64,000 bases of DNA. Origin: DASWUZ01 sp036401375 (lineage in GTDB: Bacteria; Acidobacteriota; Terriglobia; Terriglobales; Acidobacteriaceae). The position numbers were made by a program, and so were the translations under genes. A model generated the notes under the pieces. That model searched no databases. It was not told the origin of the DNA and saw only the letters and a list, made by a program, of their open reading frames with translations. Location: the NCBI GenBank assembly GCA_036401375.1, contig DASWVB010000012.1, forward strand, positions 1 to 64,000. The letters are read 5' to 3'. This document shows, in pieces, positions 56,048 to 64,000 of this stretch (position 1 is the first letter of the stretch; every line of letters starts with the position of its first letter).

Positions 56048-56093
56048 GCAGCCGCGCTTTCTGTCACTTGCAGTGAAGCTGGGTGGTGGGGCG

Positions 56094-56276
56094 CTATCCG
56101 GCCTCAGGACGGTCTTTGCGCGACTCGGAGCGGCGAAAGCCAAGGCCGACCGCCACGAACACCAGAACTACCGAGAAGGGGATTGCTGCCTGGCGGCCGC
56201 CCTGCCGGTAGAGAACGATGGCCGTGTCGACGAGCCAGCCGCACGCGATCAGAAGCCACATGGTGGAGCGGCGCAT
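56094..56276 (-). CDS. Small two-helix membrane protein (60 aa)
   Basis: A minus-strand frame from ATG 56276 (another at 56288) gives 60 residues. It has two hydrophobic helices, 'MWLLIACGWLVDTAIVLY' and 'AAIPFSVVLVFVAVGLGF', joined by 'RQGGRQ', and a basic, charged tail 'RRSESRKDRPEAG'. The pattern is that of a genuine small membrane protein, although no family is recognised. The longer upstream frame is not protein-like. The ribosome-binding site is weak. Confidence 0.5.
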   Translation of the reverse strand: MRRSTMWLLIACGWLVDTAIVLYRQGGRQAAIPFSVVLVFVAVGLGFRRSESRKDRPEAG

Positions 56277-56429
56277 GTCCGGCAGCATAGCACGGCCTCG
56301 AACGCTCGTCTGGGACCCGACTGCGTTTCTCAAGGGCAGGGAGGGTTCCTGACCCATTGCGGTACTCGAGCAGAGGTGGCGCTGGGAAGTTTCCCGTTTC
56401 GCACTAAAGAAGGAATTATTTCTATACGC

Positions 56430-56445
56430 TGTACACAAGTGCACA
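56430..56445. promoter_or_regulatory. Palindrome TGTACACAAGTGCACA upstream of the TPR gene
   Basis: A 16-bp inverted repeat, TGT-A-CAC-AA-GTG-C-ACA, with a single mismatch pair. It lies 78-93 nt before the ATG at 56524, in an AT-rich gap between the his operon and the TPR gene. Position and symmetry suit a repressor or activator site; the binding protein is unknown. Confidence 0.35.
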
Positions 56446-56523
56446 TTGACGGGGCTAGAATTCTGAGCATGACAGGTTGATATCAAAACCCTGCCTCGAT
56501 CTGTTCCGGTCGGGAGGCACAAT

Positions 56524-57402
56524 ATGCAGTACATTCGGCAGATTCAAGCGCCAGGCGCGCTGGTCGCCATCGCCCTGATCTTCTCGCCAGCTGCGAACTC
56601 CCAGTTCCAGAGCCAGTCTCTTGCTCAGGCCAGCGAGCAAAGTGGAGTCAGCACCCCGCCCAAGCTCCAGGCCAGCCTTGCTCCCAATGAACCTCTCGAC
56701 ACCTCGCCTACGCAGATCGCACACCAGGAAGATCTAGGTGACCTTTACATCGTTCGCAAGCGCTACCTGGACGCGGTGAACGCGTACCAGCAGGTCGCCG
56801 GCAACTCCCCTGTGGTGTGGAACAAGCTCGGCATCGCTTATCAGCACATGTTCAACATGAAGGCTGCGCGCGCGAGTTACGAGCACGCTCTGCGGCTGGA
56901 GCCGAAGTATGCCGAGGCCCTCAATAACATGGGGACGGTGCTGTTTGCGGAGCAGGACTTCCGGGGGTCGGCGCGTTACTATATCAAGGCGCTGAAGCTT
57001 TCACCGCGGTCGGCGGTGATGTACGCCAACCTGGGCACCGCGCAGTTTGCCCGGGGAGACTACAAACGCGGCGGCAAGGCCTACCGGCTGGCCTTCAGGC
57101 TCGATCCGACTGTCTTTGATGGTCAGTCAGTCAACAGGATTCAGGAGACGGGATCGCGCGAAGCAAGCGCCATGCTGAACTTCTATCTGGCCAAGTTTTA
57201 CGCCAGGGCCGGCAACTATACGAAAGCCCTCGAGTGCCTGCGCCAGGCCCTTGAAGGCGGCTTCAACGACCGCAAGCGGCTGATGGAAGATGAAGAGTTG
57301 GCAGAGCTGCGCGAGACTCAGGAGTTCCGCCAGCTGATGACCCAGGAGGGCTTCATGAAGGCTGCCCAAGCGGATAACCCCGGACTGCCCGCACCGAAGT
57401 AG
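56524..57402 (+). CDS. Exported TPR-repeat protein
   Basis: 292 residues. A signal peptide ends near 'LIFSPAANSQ', followed by a Gln/Ser-rich linker and a chain of tetratricopeptide repeats: 'LGDLYIVRKRYLDAVNAYQQVAGNSPVVWNKLGIAYQHMFNMKAARASYEHALRLEPKYAEALNNMGTVLFAEQDFRGSARYYIKALKLSPRSAVMYANLGTAQFARGDYKRGGKAYRLAFRLDP', about three to four units. A further degenerate repeat ('LAKFYARAGNYTKALECLRQALEGG') occurs near the C-terminus. TPR arrays are protein-binding scaffolds; the partner, probably periplasmic, is unknown. It starts at ATG 56524, close to a weak purine-rich GGGAGG. Confidence 0.82.
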   Translation: MQYIRQIQAPGALVAIALIFSPAANSQFQSQSLAQASEQSGVSTPPKLQASLAPNEPLDTSPTQIAHQEDLGDLYIVRKRYLDAVNAYQQVAGNSPVVWNKLGIAYQHMFNMKAARASYEHALRLEPKYAEALNNMGTVLFAEQDFRGSARYYIKALKLSPRSAVMYANLGTAQFARGDYKRGGKAYRLAFRLDPTVFDGQSVNRIQETGSREASAMLNFYLAKFYARAGNYTKALECLRQALEGGFNDRKRLMEDEELAELRETQEFRQLMTQEGFMKAAQADNPGLPAPK

Positions 57403-57478
57403 GCGCAGCCCGGAACGGACCTCGGTCAAAGTCCCCCGTGTAGCATGGGGAGGGATTTTGAGAGCGGAGGACGTTCTG

Positions 57479-58444
57479 ATGGTGCGCGCGGGGCTACCGG
57501 ATTGGATCGACTCTGACCTCCTGCGCGATTGGCCGGAGGATGTGCGGCTGATCCGCATCCCTGACCATCCCACAGCAGAGACCGCGATCGATTTCTGGAT
57601 TCCTCCACTGTCTCCCAAGGCCGCCGTCGAGGTCTTTTCGAAGCTCGACGGCGTCAAGGTTGTGCAGTCGCTGCTCGCCGGCGTTGACTGGCTGTTGCCC
57701 ATCGTTCCGCCAGGCGTCGAGGTGTGCGACGGACAGGGTTTGCACAACGTGGCCACGGCGGAGTGGGTGGTTGCCGCCATCCTGGCATCGTTGAAGTATT
57801 TCCCCTTTTATGCAGGCCTGCAGGCAGCGGGCAGCTGGTCGCGCCGCATAGAGGTGAACCAGGCCTACCGGAAGCTGCACGGGATCGAGCGCCAGTTCAG
57901 ACCGCCGGTGCTGGTCGAGGAGCTCGCCGGCAAGACGGTGCTGATCGTCGGCTACGGATCGATCGGCAGGTCGATCGAAGAGCGCCTGCTGCCGTTCCAG
58001 GTCAACGTCGTACGCGTCGCCCGAGGTGCTCGTGAGGGTGTTGAGCCGGTGTCGGAGCTTCGCAGCCTGCTGCCCGCAGCGGATGTCGTGGTGCTCATCG
58101 TTCCGCTGACTGCCGAGACGACGCACATGATGGGAGCCGATGAGCTGGGCCTGATGAAGCGTGGAGCGCTGCTGGTGAATGCGGCGCGCGGACCGGTTGT
58201 CGACACGGCGGCTCTCGTCGATGCACTCGGCTCCGGCCGTATCCGCGCGGCTCTCGATGTCACCGATCCAGAGCCGCTGCCCGAGGGCCATCCGCTGTGG
58301 AGTGCGCCAAACCTGCTTCTTACTCCCCATGTGGCCGGCTCGAGCCCCTTGTTCCTGGTGCGAGGAATGGCATTCGCGGCTGCTCAGCTGCGACGCTTCA
58401 TAGCGGGCGAGCCGCTGCTCAACGTGGTCACTGGGGAATATTGA
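57479..58444 (+). CDS. D-isomer-specific 2-hydroxyacid dehydrogenase
   Basis: 321 residues from ATG 57479 (GCGGAGG 8 nt upstream). The NAD-binding domain has 'GKTVLIVGYGSIGRSIEERL' (G-x-G-x-x-G). The catalytic triad is visible: Arg in 'LVNAARGPVVDTAAL', Glu in 'DVTDPEPLPEGHPLW' and His in 'LLLTPHVAGSSPLF'. These enzymes oxidise or reduce D-2-hydroxy acids such as glycerate, lactate or phosphoglycerate. The substrate cannot be read from the sequence. The TPR gene is 76 nt upstream and may be in the same transcript. Confidence 0.9.
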   Translation: MVRAGLPDWIDSDLLRDWPEDVRLIRIPDHPTAETAIDFWIPPLSPKAAVEVFSKLDGVKVVQSLLAGVDWLLPIVPPGVEVCDGQGLHNVATAEWVVAAILASLKYFPFYAGLQAAGSWSRRIEVNQAYRKLHGIERQFRPPVLVEELAGKTVLIVGYGSIGRSIEERLLPFQVNVVRVARGAREGVEPVSELRSLLPAADVVVLIVPLTAETTHMMGADELGLMKRGALLVNAARGPVVDTAALVDALGSGRIRAALDVTDPEPLPEGHPLWSAPNLLLTPHVAGSSPLFLVRGMAFAAAQLRRFIAGEPLLNVVTGEY

Positions 58445-58452
58445 TTCACTTA

Positions 58453-58806
58453 TTACCCTGGCGCGACCGCAAACATTGCGCGCAGAGCCGCGTGATGAGC
58501 CGGTGGACCGGTGACGCGAAGGGCCATGTAGGAGTGATCGGGCGTGGAGCGCAGTTCGTAGGTCAGGCTGCTGCAGCAGACTCGTTCCAAGAGGATCAGG
58601 TCGGTCAAGGCGTGAGCCTTCTCGCTGGTCGCCGCAAACCGCAGCTCGACGCCATCGGCAAGGTCGACGATTGCTATCGCGCCCTCGAGCAGGGCTTGAA
58701 TCTCCCCACGCCTGGCGCGCAGCTCCGCTGTCGGCAGACTGCACATCAACGGCGTGGGTGCCTGTGCTGTTGACGGTTCAAATCCAAGCTCGGGCCGGTT
58801 CGACAT
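58453..58806 (-). CDS. Conserved-looking small protein with CC motif, unknown function
   Basis: 117 residues, convergent with the dehydrogenase gene (8 nt gap). Distinct feature: 'ALTDLILLERVCCSSLTYELRS', a paired Cys after Glu-Arg within an amphipathic helix/strand, reminiscent of small proteins of mercury- or heavy-metal-handling neighbourhoods. The rest is a mix of Ala/Leu helices ('LRARRGEIQALLEGAIAIVDLADGVELRF') and a beta-strand end. No family can be named with confidence. It starts 21 nt downstream of the Gfo/Idh/MocA gene on the same strand, so the two may be cotranscribed. Confidence 0.6.
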   Translation of the reverse strand: MSNRPELGFEPSTAQAPTPLMCSLPTAELRARRGEIQALLEGAIAIVDLADGVELRFAATSEKAHALTDLILLERVCCSSLTYELRSTPDHSYMALRVTGPPAHHAALRAMFAVAPG

Positions 58807-58827
58807 GGACCAAGACTATCGCACCAG

Positions 58828-59955
58828 CTACAGAGACAGCCCCGCCGACTTGTAGATCTCTGCGATCCAGCTCATGTCGCGCAGCCCCTCTTCGCCCGGG
58901 CTCCTGGGAGTCTTGCCCTCGATCACGCAGGTGGAGAAATGGTCGGCCATGCGCGTGAAGTGCGCGGGATCCTTCTCCTTTGCCGCCTCGTCGAGGTGCT
59001 GGTCGCCCTCATAGAGATGCCCGGTAAGGTGCTCGCCCTCGTAGATAAACGCGGGCAGCAGCTGCAGCACGCCCTTCGAGCCGTGCACGCGGTAGTAGCC
59101 ATCCATATCGCCGCCATAGGTAGAGTTGCAGCTTGCAACGATGCCGGAGGGAAATTTCATGGTCCAGGAGATGTTCTCCTCTACCTCATCAAAGCGGCCA
59201 TCGTGATCGATGACCGAGCTGTAGGCGGAGATGTGCTGCGGCTCCTCGCCGGTGAGGTAGCGGGTCGCGTTGAGTGAATAGATGCCGACGTCGAGCAGCG
59301 GTCCGCCACCGGCGAGCTTCTTGTTGAGCCGCCACTCGCCCTTCGAGATGTTGAAGCCGTTCGCGCTTTCGATCGCCTGCACGGAGCCGAGTGCACCGCT
59401 GCGAATCAGTTCTATTGCGCGAAGGTTGGTAGGTTCGAGCTGAACGCGGTAGGCGATCATCAGCTTTTTACCAGCCTTGGCGGAGGCGGCGATCATCTCG
59501 CGTGCATCGGCGACGCTGGTCGACATCGGCTTTTCACAGAGCACGTGCTTGCCTGCCTCAGCGGCGCGGATGGAGTACTCCGCATGCATGCTGTTGGGCA
59601 GGCCGATGTAGACGGCATCGACCTCAGGGTTGTCGCGAATGCGGTCGTAGGTCTCGTAGGTGTAGACCGAGCTGTCAGGTAGGCCGTACTGCGCGGCCAG
59701 CTTTCTGGCCTTGTCGGGATGCCCGCTGACCAGCGCCGTCACCCGCGAACGCGCGGAGGCGCGAACGCCGGGCATGAAGTGATCGGCGGAGATGCGGCCC
59801 AGACCCACGACACAGTAGCCGACGCGCTTGCCGCCCGCCGTTTCAGTGACGGTCGATGTCTGCGCCAGCGCGCGACTGGCGGCCAGGTGAGGAATGGAGC
59901 AGGCGGCTGCTGTGCCCGCCAGCAGCCGGGTAAATTCTCTTCGCGTGAATGCCAT
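58828..59955 (-). CDS. Tat-exported Gfo/Idh/MocA oxidoreductase
   Basis: 375 residues. The first ~32 form a twin-arginine signal: 'TRREFTRLLAGTAAACSIPHLAASRALAQ', with RR followed by x-F. The NAD(P)-binding domain begins 'KRVGYCVVGLGRISADHFMPGV', with G-x-G-x-x-x. The C-terminal Gfo-like domain has 'KPMSTSVADAREM' (the conserved Lys-Pro) and 'LAGGGPLLDVGIYSLNATRYLTG'. These enzymes oxidise sugars or sugar alcohols with tightly bound NADP in the periplasm, as glucose-fructose oxidoreductase does. The substrate is unknown. Confidence 0.9.
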   Translation of the reverse strand: MAFTRREFTRLLAGTAAACSIPHLAASRALAQTSTVTETAGGKRVGYCVVGLGRISADHFMPGVRASARSRVTALVSGHPDKARKLAAQYGLPDSSVYTYETYDRIRDNPEVDAVYIGLPNSMHAEYSIRAAEAGKHVLCEKPMSTSVADAREMIAASAKAGKKLMIAYRVQLEPTNLRAIELIRSGALGSVQAIESANGFNISKGEWRLNKKLAGGGPLLDVGIYSLNATRYLTGEEPQHISAYSSVIDHDGRFDEVEENISWTMKFPSGIVASCNSTYGGDMDGYYRVHGSKGVLQLLPAFIYEGEHLTGHLYEGDQHLDEAAKEKDPAHFTRMADHFSTCVIEGKTPRSPGEEGLRDMSWIAEIYKSAGLSL

Positions 59956-60074
59956 GTTCTGTCTCCGGTGCGCCGTCCAGGCGCGACTGTTAAATCTCTA
60001 GTGTGGCCAAATGCGAGCGGTGTCCGTCATTTTCACACGCCTACCCAGGCTGGTCGATGCAGCGGGTAACCAGC

Positions 60075-61712
60075 TCAATGCCGGAAGTGACGCATGCCGG
60101 TGAAGGCCATCGCAATTCCAAGCCGGTCGGCTGCCTCGATCACCTCTGCGTCGCGAACCGAGCCTCCCGGCTGGATGACGGCGGTTGCGCCCGCTTCTGC
60201 GACTACCTCGAGGCCATCAGGAAACGGAAAGAAGGCGTCCGACGCGGCAACGCAGCCTTTGAGCGAGAGCACCGCCTTCATCGCCCCGAACCGCGCCGAA
60301 TCGACGCGGCTCATCTGCCCGGCGCCTACTCCGAGCGTCTGTCCGTCGCGGGCGTAGACGATGGCGTTCGACTTCACGTGTTTGCAGACCCGCCATGCGA
60401 AGAGCAGCGCTTCGGTCTCGCTATCGGTCGGCCTGCGCAGGGTGACCGCCTTGAGTTCTGCCGCCGTAATGGCGCCGGTGTCGCGGTCCTGCAGCAGCAG
60501 GCCGCCCGAGACCTGCTTGATGACGCGAGTCGCCGCAGCGGCCGTCGACCCGGTTGCGGCGACCTGCACGAGGCGCAGGTTCTTCTTCGCAGCGAAGCGC
60601 TGCAAGGCCGCAGAAGAGAATGCCGGAGCGACGATGGCCTCGACGAAGAGCTTCGCGATCTGCTCCGCGGCGGCTTCATCGATCTCGCGGTTGACGCCGA
60701 TCACGCCGCCGAAGGCCGAGACGGGATCGGCCGCCAGCGCCTTCTCATAAGCCTCGAGCACAGTAGCCGCAGTTGCGGCGCCCGCCGGATTGGTGTGCTT
60801 GATGATGACGACCGCGGCGCTCTCAAACTCCTGCACCAGCTCCCAGCAGGCATCGAGGTCGACGAGGTTGTTGTAGCTGAGCTCCTTGCCCTGCAACTGC
60901 TTTGCGGCCGCGATGCCCGCGCCGCTTCCGTCGGAGTAGAGGGCCGCGCGCTGGTGCGGATTTTCACCGTAGCGCAGCTGCATCGATAGAGGATAGGAGA
61001 GCCGCAGTACGGGAGGCAGGGGGTGGGTGTTGTCGGCAAGTGCCGCGGCGCTTTCGCTCGGGACGGCGGCGCTTTCGCTCTCGGCATGGGACCCCGAGTG
61101 CGCCGACGGGCCGGGCAGCTGATCGAGGGTGTTCGCGATGGCAGTGTCGTATGCGGCGGTCACTGAAAACGCTGCGCGCGCGAGCCTCCATCGAGTCTCA
61201 CGGGTGATGCAGCCGGCGTGCATCTCGAACTCCTCGGCCAGAGCCTTGTAGTCGGACGGCAAGGTGACAATCGCGACGTCCTCAAAGTTCTTGGCGGCCG
61301 AACGGACCATCGAGGGCCCACCGATGTCGATGTTCTCGATGATCTCTTCGAAGCAAGCGCCCGGCTTCGCGGCGGTCTTCTCAAACGCGTAGAGGTTCAC
61401 CACCACCATGTCGATGGGTTGAATGCCGTGCGCCTCGACAGCGGACACGTGTTCAGGCCTGTCACGGATGTAGAGCAGGCCGCCATGTACCTTGGGATGG
61501 AGCGTCTTTACCCGCCCGTCGAGCATCTCTGGGAAGCCGGTCAGCTCCGCAATATCCTTGACCGGCAGGCCGGCCTGCCGCAGAACCGCAGCGGTTCCGC
61601 CGGTCGAGATCAGTTCGACGCTGTGCGCTTGAAGATGCTGCGCAAACTCCACCAGCCCGGTCTTATCTGTGACGCTTAACAATGCGCGCCTGATCCGTTT
61701 GCTACCCTGCAA
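60075..61712 (-). CDS. purH: Bifunctional AICAR transformylase / IMP cyclohydrolase PurH
   Basis: 545 residues. The start is TTG 61712, with AAGGAGAGG 4 nt upstream; earlier codons in the frame are not conserved. N-terminal MGS-like IMP cyclohydrolase domain: 'RRALLSVTDKTGLVEFAQHLQAHSVELISTGGTAAVLRQAGL', 'MLDGRVKTLHPKVHGGLL'. C-terminal AICAR formyltransferase domain: 'LRYGENPHQRAALY', 'LVDLDACWELVQEFESAAVVIIKHTNPAGAA' and 'ASDAFFPFPDGLEVVAEAGATAVIQPGGSVRDAEVI'. It catalyses the last two steps of IMP synthesis. It ends exactly at the typical 'GMRHFRH'. A 60-residue stretch (about 215-245) with Ser/Ala-rich sequence is a small insertion. Confidence 0.97.
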   Translation of the reverse strand: MQGSKRIRRALLSVTDKTGLVEFAQHLQAHSVELISTGGTAAVLRQAGLPVKDIAELTGFPEMLDGRVKTLHPKVHGGLLYIRDRPEHVSAVEAHGIQPIDMVVVNLYAFEKTAAKPGACFEEIIENIDIGGPSMVRSAAKNFEDVAIVTLPSDYKALAEEFEMHAGCITRETRWRLARAAFSVTAAYDTAIANTLDQLPGPSAHSGSHAESESAAVPSESAAALADNTHPLPPVLRLSYPLSMQLRYGENPHQRAALYSDGSGAGIAAAKQLQGKELSYNNLVDLDACWELVQEFESAAVVIIKHTNPAGAATAATVLEAYEKALAADPVSAFGGVIGVNREIDEAAAEQIAKLFVEAIVAPAFSSAALQRFAAKKNLRLVQVAATGSTAAAATRVIKQVSGGLLLQDRDTGAITAAELKAVTLRRPTDSETEALLFAWRVCKHVKSNAIVYARDGQTLGVGAGQMSRVDSARFGAMKAVLSLKGCVAASDAFFPFPDGLEVVAEAGATAVIQPGGSVRDAEVIEAADRLGIAMAFTGMRHFRH

Positions 61713-61924
61713 TTGCCTCTCCTTCAGCCGCGAAGCCCGGTGTAGTGAAGTATGCCAGAACCCGTTCGCCGCAGGCTCTGAAGGACGGAAAGGTCCCGCG
61801 TCCCGGACCTGCGATCTATCACTTTGGCGACACGAAGGGCCTCCGCTGGCATCGTCTATCATGAGGTCAGGCGATGCAAGGGCAGAGTGCAGTATAGAAG
61901 CGCCGGGGCGAGGGAGAGACTGAG

Positions 61925-62800
61925 ATGAACTGGCAAGCAAGGCCGCCTGGCTCCGGTGAGGGACGGCCGGAGATACTGCCTCCACTGGCCGCGGACCCTC
62001 GCAATCAGCCCGCGAACGGCGACGCCTACAGCAGTGTCGAGTACCAGGGTATTCATCAGGCTTCGTCCTATGACATGGCTGCCGAGCCGGCGCCGCGGCG
62101 GCGCTCCCGCTGGGCGTCGGCGCCGGCGACATACATACTGCTGGCCATCAATCTGCTGGTCTTCCTGCCGATGGAGTTTCGTCCGGCAGTGGAGCAGTGG
62201 GTGCTCGATCACGGCGCCAACTCCGGCGTCGCGGAGACCGGCTACGGCCAGTGGTGGCGTGTGGTCAGCTCAACCTTCATCCATAACGGCATCATTCACT
62301 TCGGCACGAATATGTGGTGCCTCTGGAACCTCGGGCTGCTGGGTGAGCCGCTGCTCGGCTCCTACGGGCTGCTGGGAGTCTACCTGCTGACGGGAATCGG
62401 CGGCAGCCTGCTTAGTACGGCAGTCCACCCGGACGCCTTCAGCGTGGGAGCGTCGGGAGCCATCTTCGGGCTTGCCGGGGTGCTGATCATGCTGCTCAAG
62501 TCGCCGCTGCTGCCGGTGCCTCCCCAGGAGCTGCAGCGTCTGCGACGAAGCGTGATCTGGTTCGCGGTGGTGAACTTCGTCATTGGCGGCGGGATTTCAC
62601 TCGCAGGGACGGCTCTGCAGATCGATAATATGGCCCACCTGGGAGGGTTCCTGACGGGGCTGGTGCTGGGCGTTCCTCTGCTGCCTAGAATAGGCGCTCC
62701 GAGGGGCCAGTTTCTGCAGCGGCAGCGCCTGGCATATGGCGGCGGAATCTTCGTCCTGCTGCTGCTTGCCTATGGGATCTACCGGAACCACTCAGGCTGA
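61925..62800 (+). CDS. Rhomboid-family intramembrane serine protease
   Basis: 291 residues. After ~60 soluble residues, six membrane segments follow. The catalytic serine S177 lies in 'SVGASGAIFG' (G-x-S-G) and the histidine H238 in 'NMAHLGGFLTG'. 'IIHFGTNM' supplies the H-x-x-x-N (H125 and N129) of the oxyanion site. The active site is complete, so it should cleave membrane-protein substrates within the bilayer; the substrate is not known. It is divergent from purH, 212 nt away. The C-terminus is a short cytoplasmic tail. Confidence 0.93.
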   Translation: MNWQARPPGSGEGRPEILPPLAADPRNQPANGDAYSSVEYQGIHQASSYDMAAEPAPRRRSRWASAPATYILLAINLLVFLPMEFRPAVEQWVLDHGANSGVAETGYGQWWRVVSSTFIHNGIIHFGTNMWCLWNLGLLGEPLLGSYGLLGVYLLTGIGGSLLSTAVHPDAFSVGASGAIFGLAGVLIMLLKSPLLPVPPQELQRLRRSVIWFAVVNFVIGGGISLAGTALQIDNMAHLGGFLTGLVLGVPLLPRIGAPRGQFLQRQRLAYGGGIFVLLLLAYGIYRNHSG

Positions 62801-62977
62801 AAAGCGGCTCGTATCCGCAGGGCAGGCTGAAGGCAGGGAAGCCCTCCGGCCTCGGTTGCTACTGCCGTCGTGCGCCTCTTCGAGCGGCCTGGAAGAGGTG
62901 TTGGCTGGCGTGGGACGAGGATTTGCGAGAGAGTATCTTGAGCTGCTCACCGCAGCCATCGTGCCCGGGGCCGGCTG

Positions 62978-63325
62978 CTAACCGACAGCGGTTGCAGCAA
63001 ACTTCTTGACCATCGCCAGCAGCAGGCGACGATCGCTGTCGTTCAGGTTGCTGGAATAGCGCCTGATCTGCGTCAGAAATCGAAGTTCATCGTCGGTCAA
63101 TTTCTGGGTATTCAGGTCTTTGTCGAGGCTGTCCTCGGCGAAGAATTGCGCCAGGGGCAGATCGAGTGCAATCGCGATCTTCGAGAGCGTATCGATGGAA
63201 GGTACAGTGTGCCCGTTTTCCACCCTTGAGAGGTAACAGCGGAGCAGTCCGGTACGCTTTTCTACATCCCCTTGTGAGAACCCCTTTTGCAGGCGATAAC
63301 CGCGAATCGTTGTTCCAATTTGCAT
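62978..63325 (-). CDS. XRE-family helix-turn-helix regulator
   Basis: About 115 residues from ATG 63325; AAAGAGGA lies 9 nt upstream, which favours this start over ATG 63334. The helix-turn-helix 'IGTTIRGYRLQKGFSQGDVEKRTGLLRCYLSRVENGHTVPSIDTLSKIAIALDLPLAQFF' is a textbook Cro/CI-type domain with the conserved 'SRVENGHTVPS'. The C-terminal ~50 residues ('KLTDDELRFLTQIRRYSSNLNDSDRRLLLAMVKKF') form helices likely to dimerise. Such single-domain XRE proteins occur widely in Acidobacteria; the target genes are unknown. The gap upstream is 519 nt. Confidence 0.88.
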   Translation of the reverse strand: MQIGTTIRGYRLQKGFSQGDVEKRTGLLRCYLSRVENGHTVPSIDTLSKIAIALDLPLAQFFAEDSLDKDLNTQKLTDDELRFLTQIRRYSSNLNDSDRRLLLAMVKKFAATAVG

Positions 63326-63843
63326 GTGAATCATTCCTCTTTCGACACCTGGCGCTGGGAGAATCCCCCGGATCGACCTGGCCCTCGCAGCGTTAGGACA
63401 TAGTTAACACGCGTAATCGGGGGTGAGCAAGAACTATATTCGATGCGCCGTGCGTGTTTCAGAACGTCCGGGAATAAGCCGTTTAGTTACATTCGTTTGG
63501 GAAAAGCATGTTCACCGCATAGCGCGTCATTTCTGCAGTTCGCCAGTAGAAAATTTACACGGACATTTCAGCCTGTCAACAGAGTTTAAAGAGCGTCCGA
63601 GGCCCGCGCCTGCGGCTCGCCCTCTGTCCCGAGCGCACAGCCCGCCGCCTTTGCGGGTATCGAACAGGCTAGCCCCGAACCGCCTGACACGCTCATCGAG
63701 CCGCCCCGCAGCCTGACACGCGAAAGCTAACAGAATGAAAGCATGCCAGCGGCCCCTGCACGGCGATTTTGCCATCAGGCTTTGCTCAATCGCGGTCATA
63801 ACTTTGTGCTGGCATCCAATAACATACGGCGAAGGTGGGAACG
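63326..63843. other. Gap before the YihY/BrkB-type gene
   Basis: About 520 nt between the divergent regulator and the last gene. Frames found here are not protein-like (Arg/Pro/Ser-rich). A direct repeat of GCCTGACACGC is present near 63685 and 63711. No RNA gene or terminator is evident. It holds the promoters of both neighbours. Confidence 0.45.
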
Positions 63844-64000
63844 TTGGATACGCGGCAACAATTCGGCTATGCGGGGCATTTCGCCATCGTCATCTACGGC
63901 GAGCTGCTGCGGACGCGCGCCTTTGTGATCGCGGCTGCGCTCGCCTTCTACTCCGTGCTCTCCCTGGTGCCGATGCTGGTGATTTTTTCCTCGCTGCTGG
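63844..64000 (+). CDS. YihY/BrkB-family membrane protein (3' part outside window)
   Basis: 52 codons are visible from a TTG at 63844, with AAGGTGG 5 nt upstream. 'HFAIVIYGELLRTRAFVIAAALAFYSVLSLVPMLVIFSSLL' matches the N-terminus and first membrane segment of YihY/virulence-factor-BrkB proteins, with the 'AAALAFYSVLSLVPML' signature. Members have six membrane segments and about 300 residues. The role of this family is not established; early assignment as RNase BN has been withdrawn. The rest lies beyond the window. Confidence 0.85.
   Translation, partial: MDTRQQFGYAGHFAIVIYGELLRTRAFVIAAALAFYSVLSLVPMLVIFSSLL

Overview
The window is a 64 kb piece of a GC-rich bacterial chromosome, most likely from the Acidobacteriaceae (Granulicella/Terriglobus/Edaphobacter-like). 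This is inferred from gene content: a cupin closely resembling the manganese hydroxynitrile lyase described from Granulicella tundricola, Cys-rich choice-of-anchor-D type Ig-repeat exoproteins, a MacB-like ABC permease, mqnC of the futalosine menaquinone pathway, and outer-membrane proteins (TolC-type, beta-barrel) of a diderm. Most genes are housekeeping; the only mobile DNA seen is one decayed IS1182-type transposase.

Layout. 1-9.9 kb: ybeY (cut by the edge) and a phoH-type ATPase; an ArsR/SRPBCC pair; an aldehyde dehydrogenase; an AbrB/PIN toxin-antitoxin pair with a candidate operator; a polytopic membrane protein; the hydroxynitrile-lyase-like cupin; ffh; a TolC-type channel. 10-19.4 kb: a histidine kinase with a degenerate receiver, a large membrane protein of glycosyltransferase type, an AMIN/Amidase_3 cell-wall hydrolase, the transposase remnant, a VOC protein and a Y-family polymerase. 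19.6-29.8 kb: two paralogous Ig-repeat exoproteins, a YdiJ-like FAD/Fe-S oxidoreductase, the ABC permease and a secreted SnoaL-like protein. 30-41.2 kb: the rod-shape cluster mreB-mreC-mreD-mrdA-rodA followed by an RNase E/G whose S1 domain is split by about 870 residues. 41.5-49.3 kb: a beta-barrel protein, a family 2 glycosyltransferase, a second SRPBCC/ArsR pair, a membrane acyltransferase, a repeat-rich gap, mqnC, and a PadR/membrane-protein pair. 49.3-56.0 kb: the operon hisI-G-D-C-B-H-F-A. 56-64 kb: a TPR lipoprotein-like exported protein, a 2-hydroxyacid dehydrogenase, a Tat-exported Gfo/Idh/MocA oxidoreductase, purH, a rhomboid protease, an XRE regulator and the start of a YihY/BrkB protein.

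Most notable signals. The his operon is preceded by a transcription attenuator of classical design: a 25-codon leader with seven His codons in nine, a 9-bp intrinsic terminator with a T tract, and an exclusive 11-bp antiterminator. The RNase E/G carries a giant disordered insertion with three Arg/Gly-rich tracts inside its RNA-binding S1 fold. Two genes (the amidase and the family 2 glycosyltransferase) have plausible N-terminal coding sequence upstream of any ATG/GTG/TTG start. Both ArsR/SRPBCC pairs are coupled by ATGA overlaps, and the PadR gene appears to be transcribed without a leader.

All domain assignments come from reading motifs by eye, without database searches.
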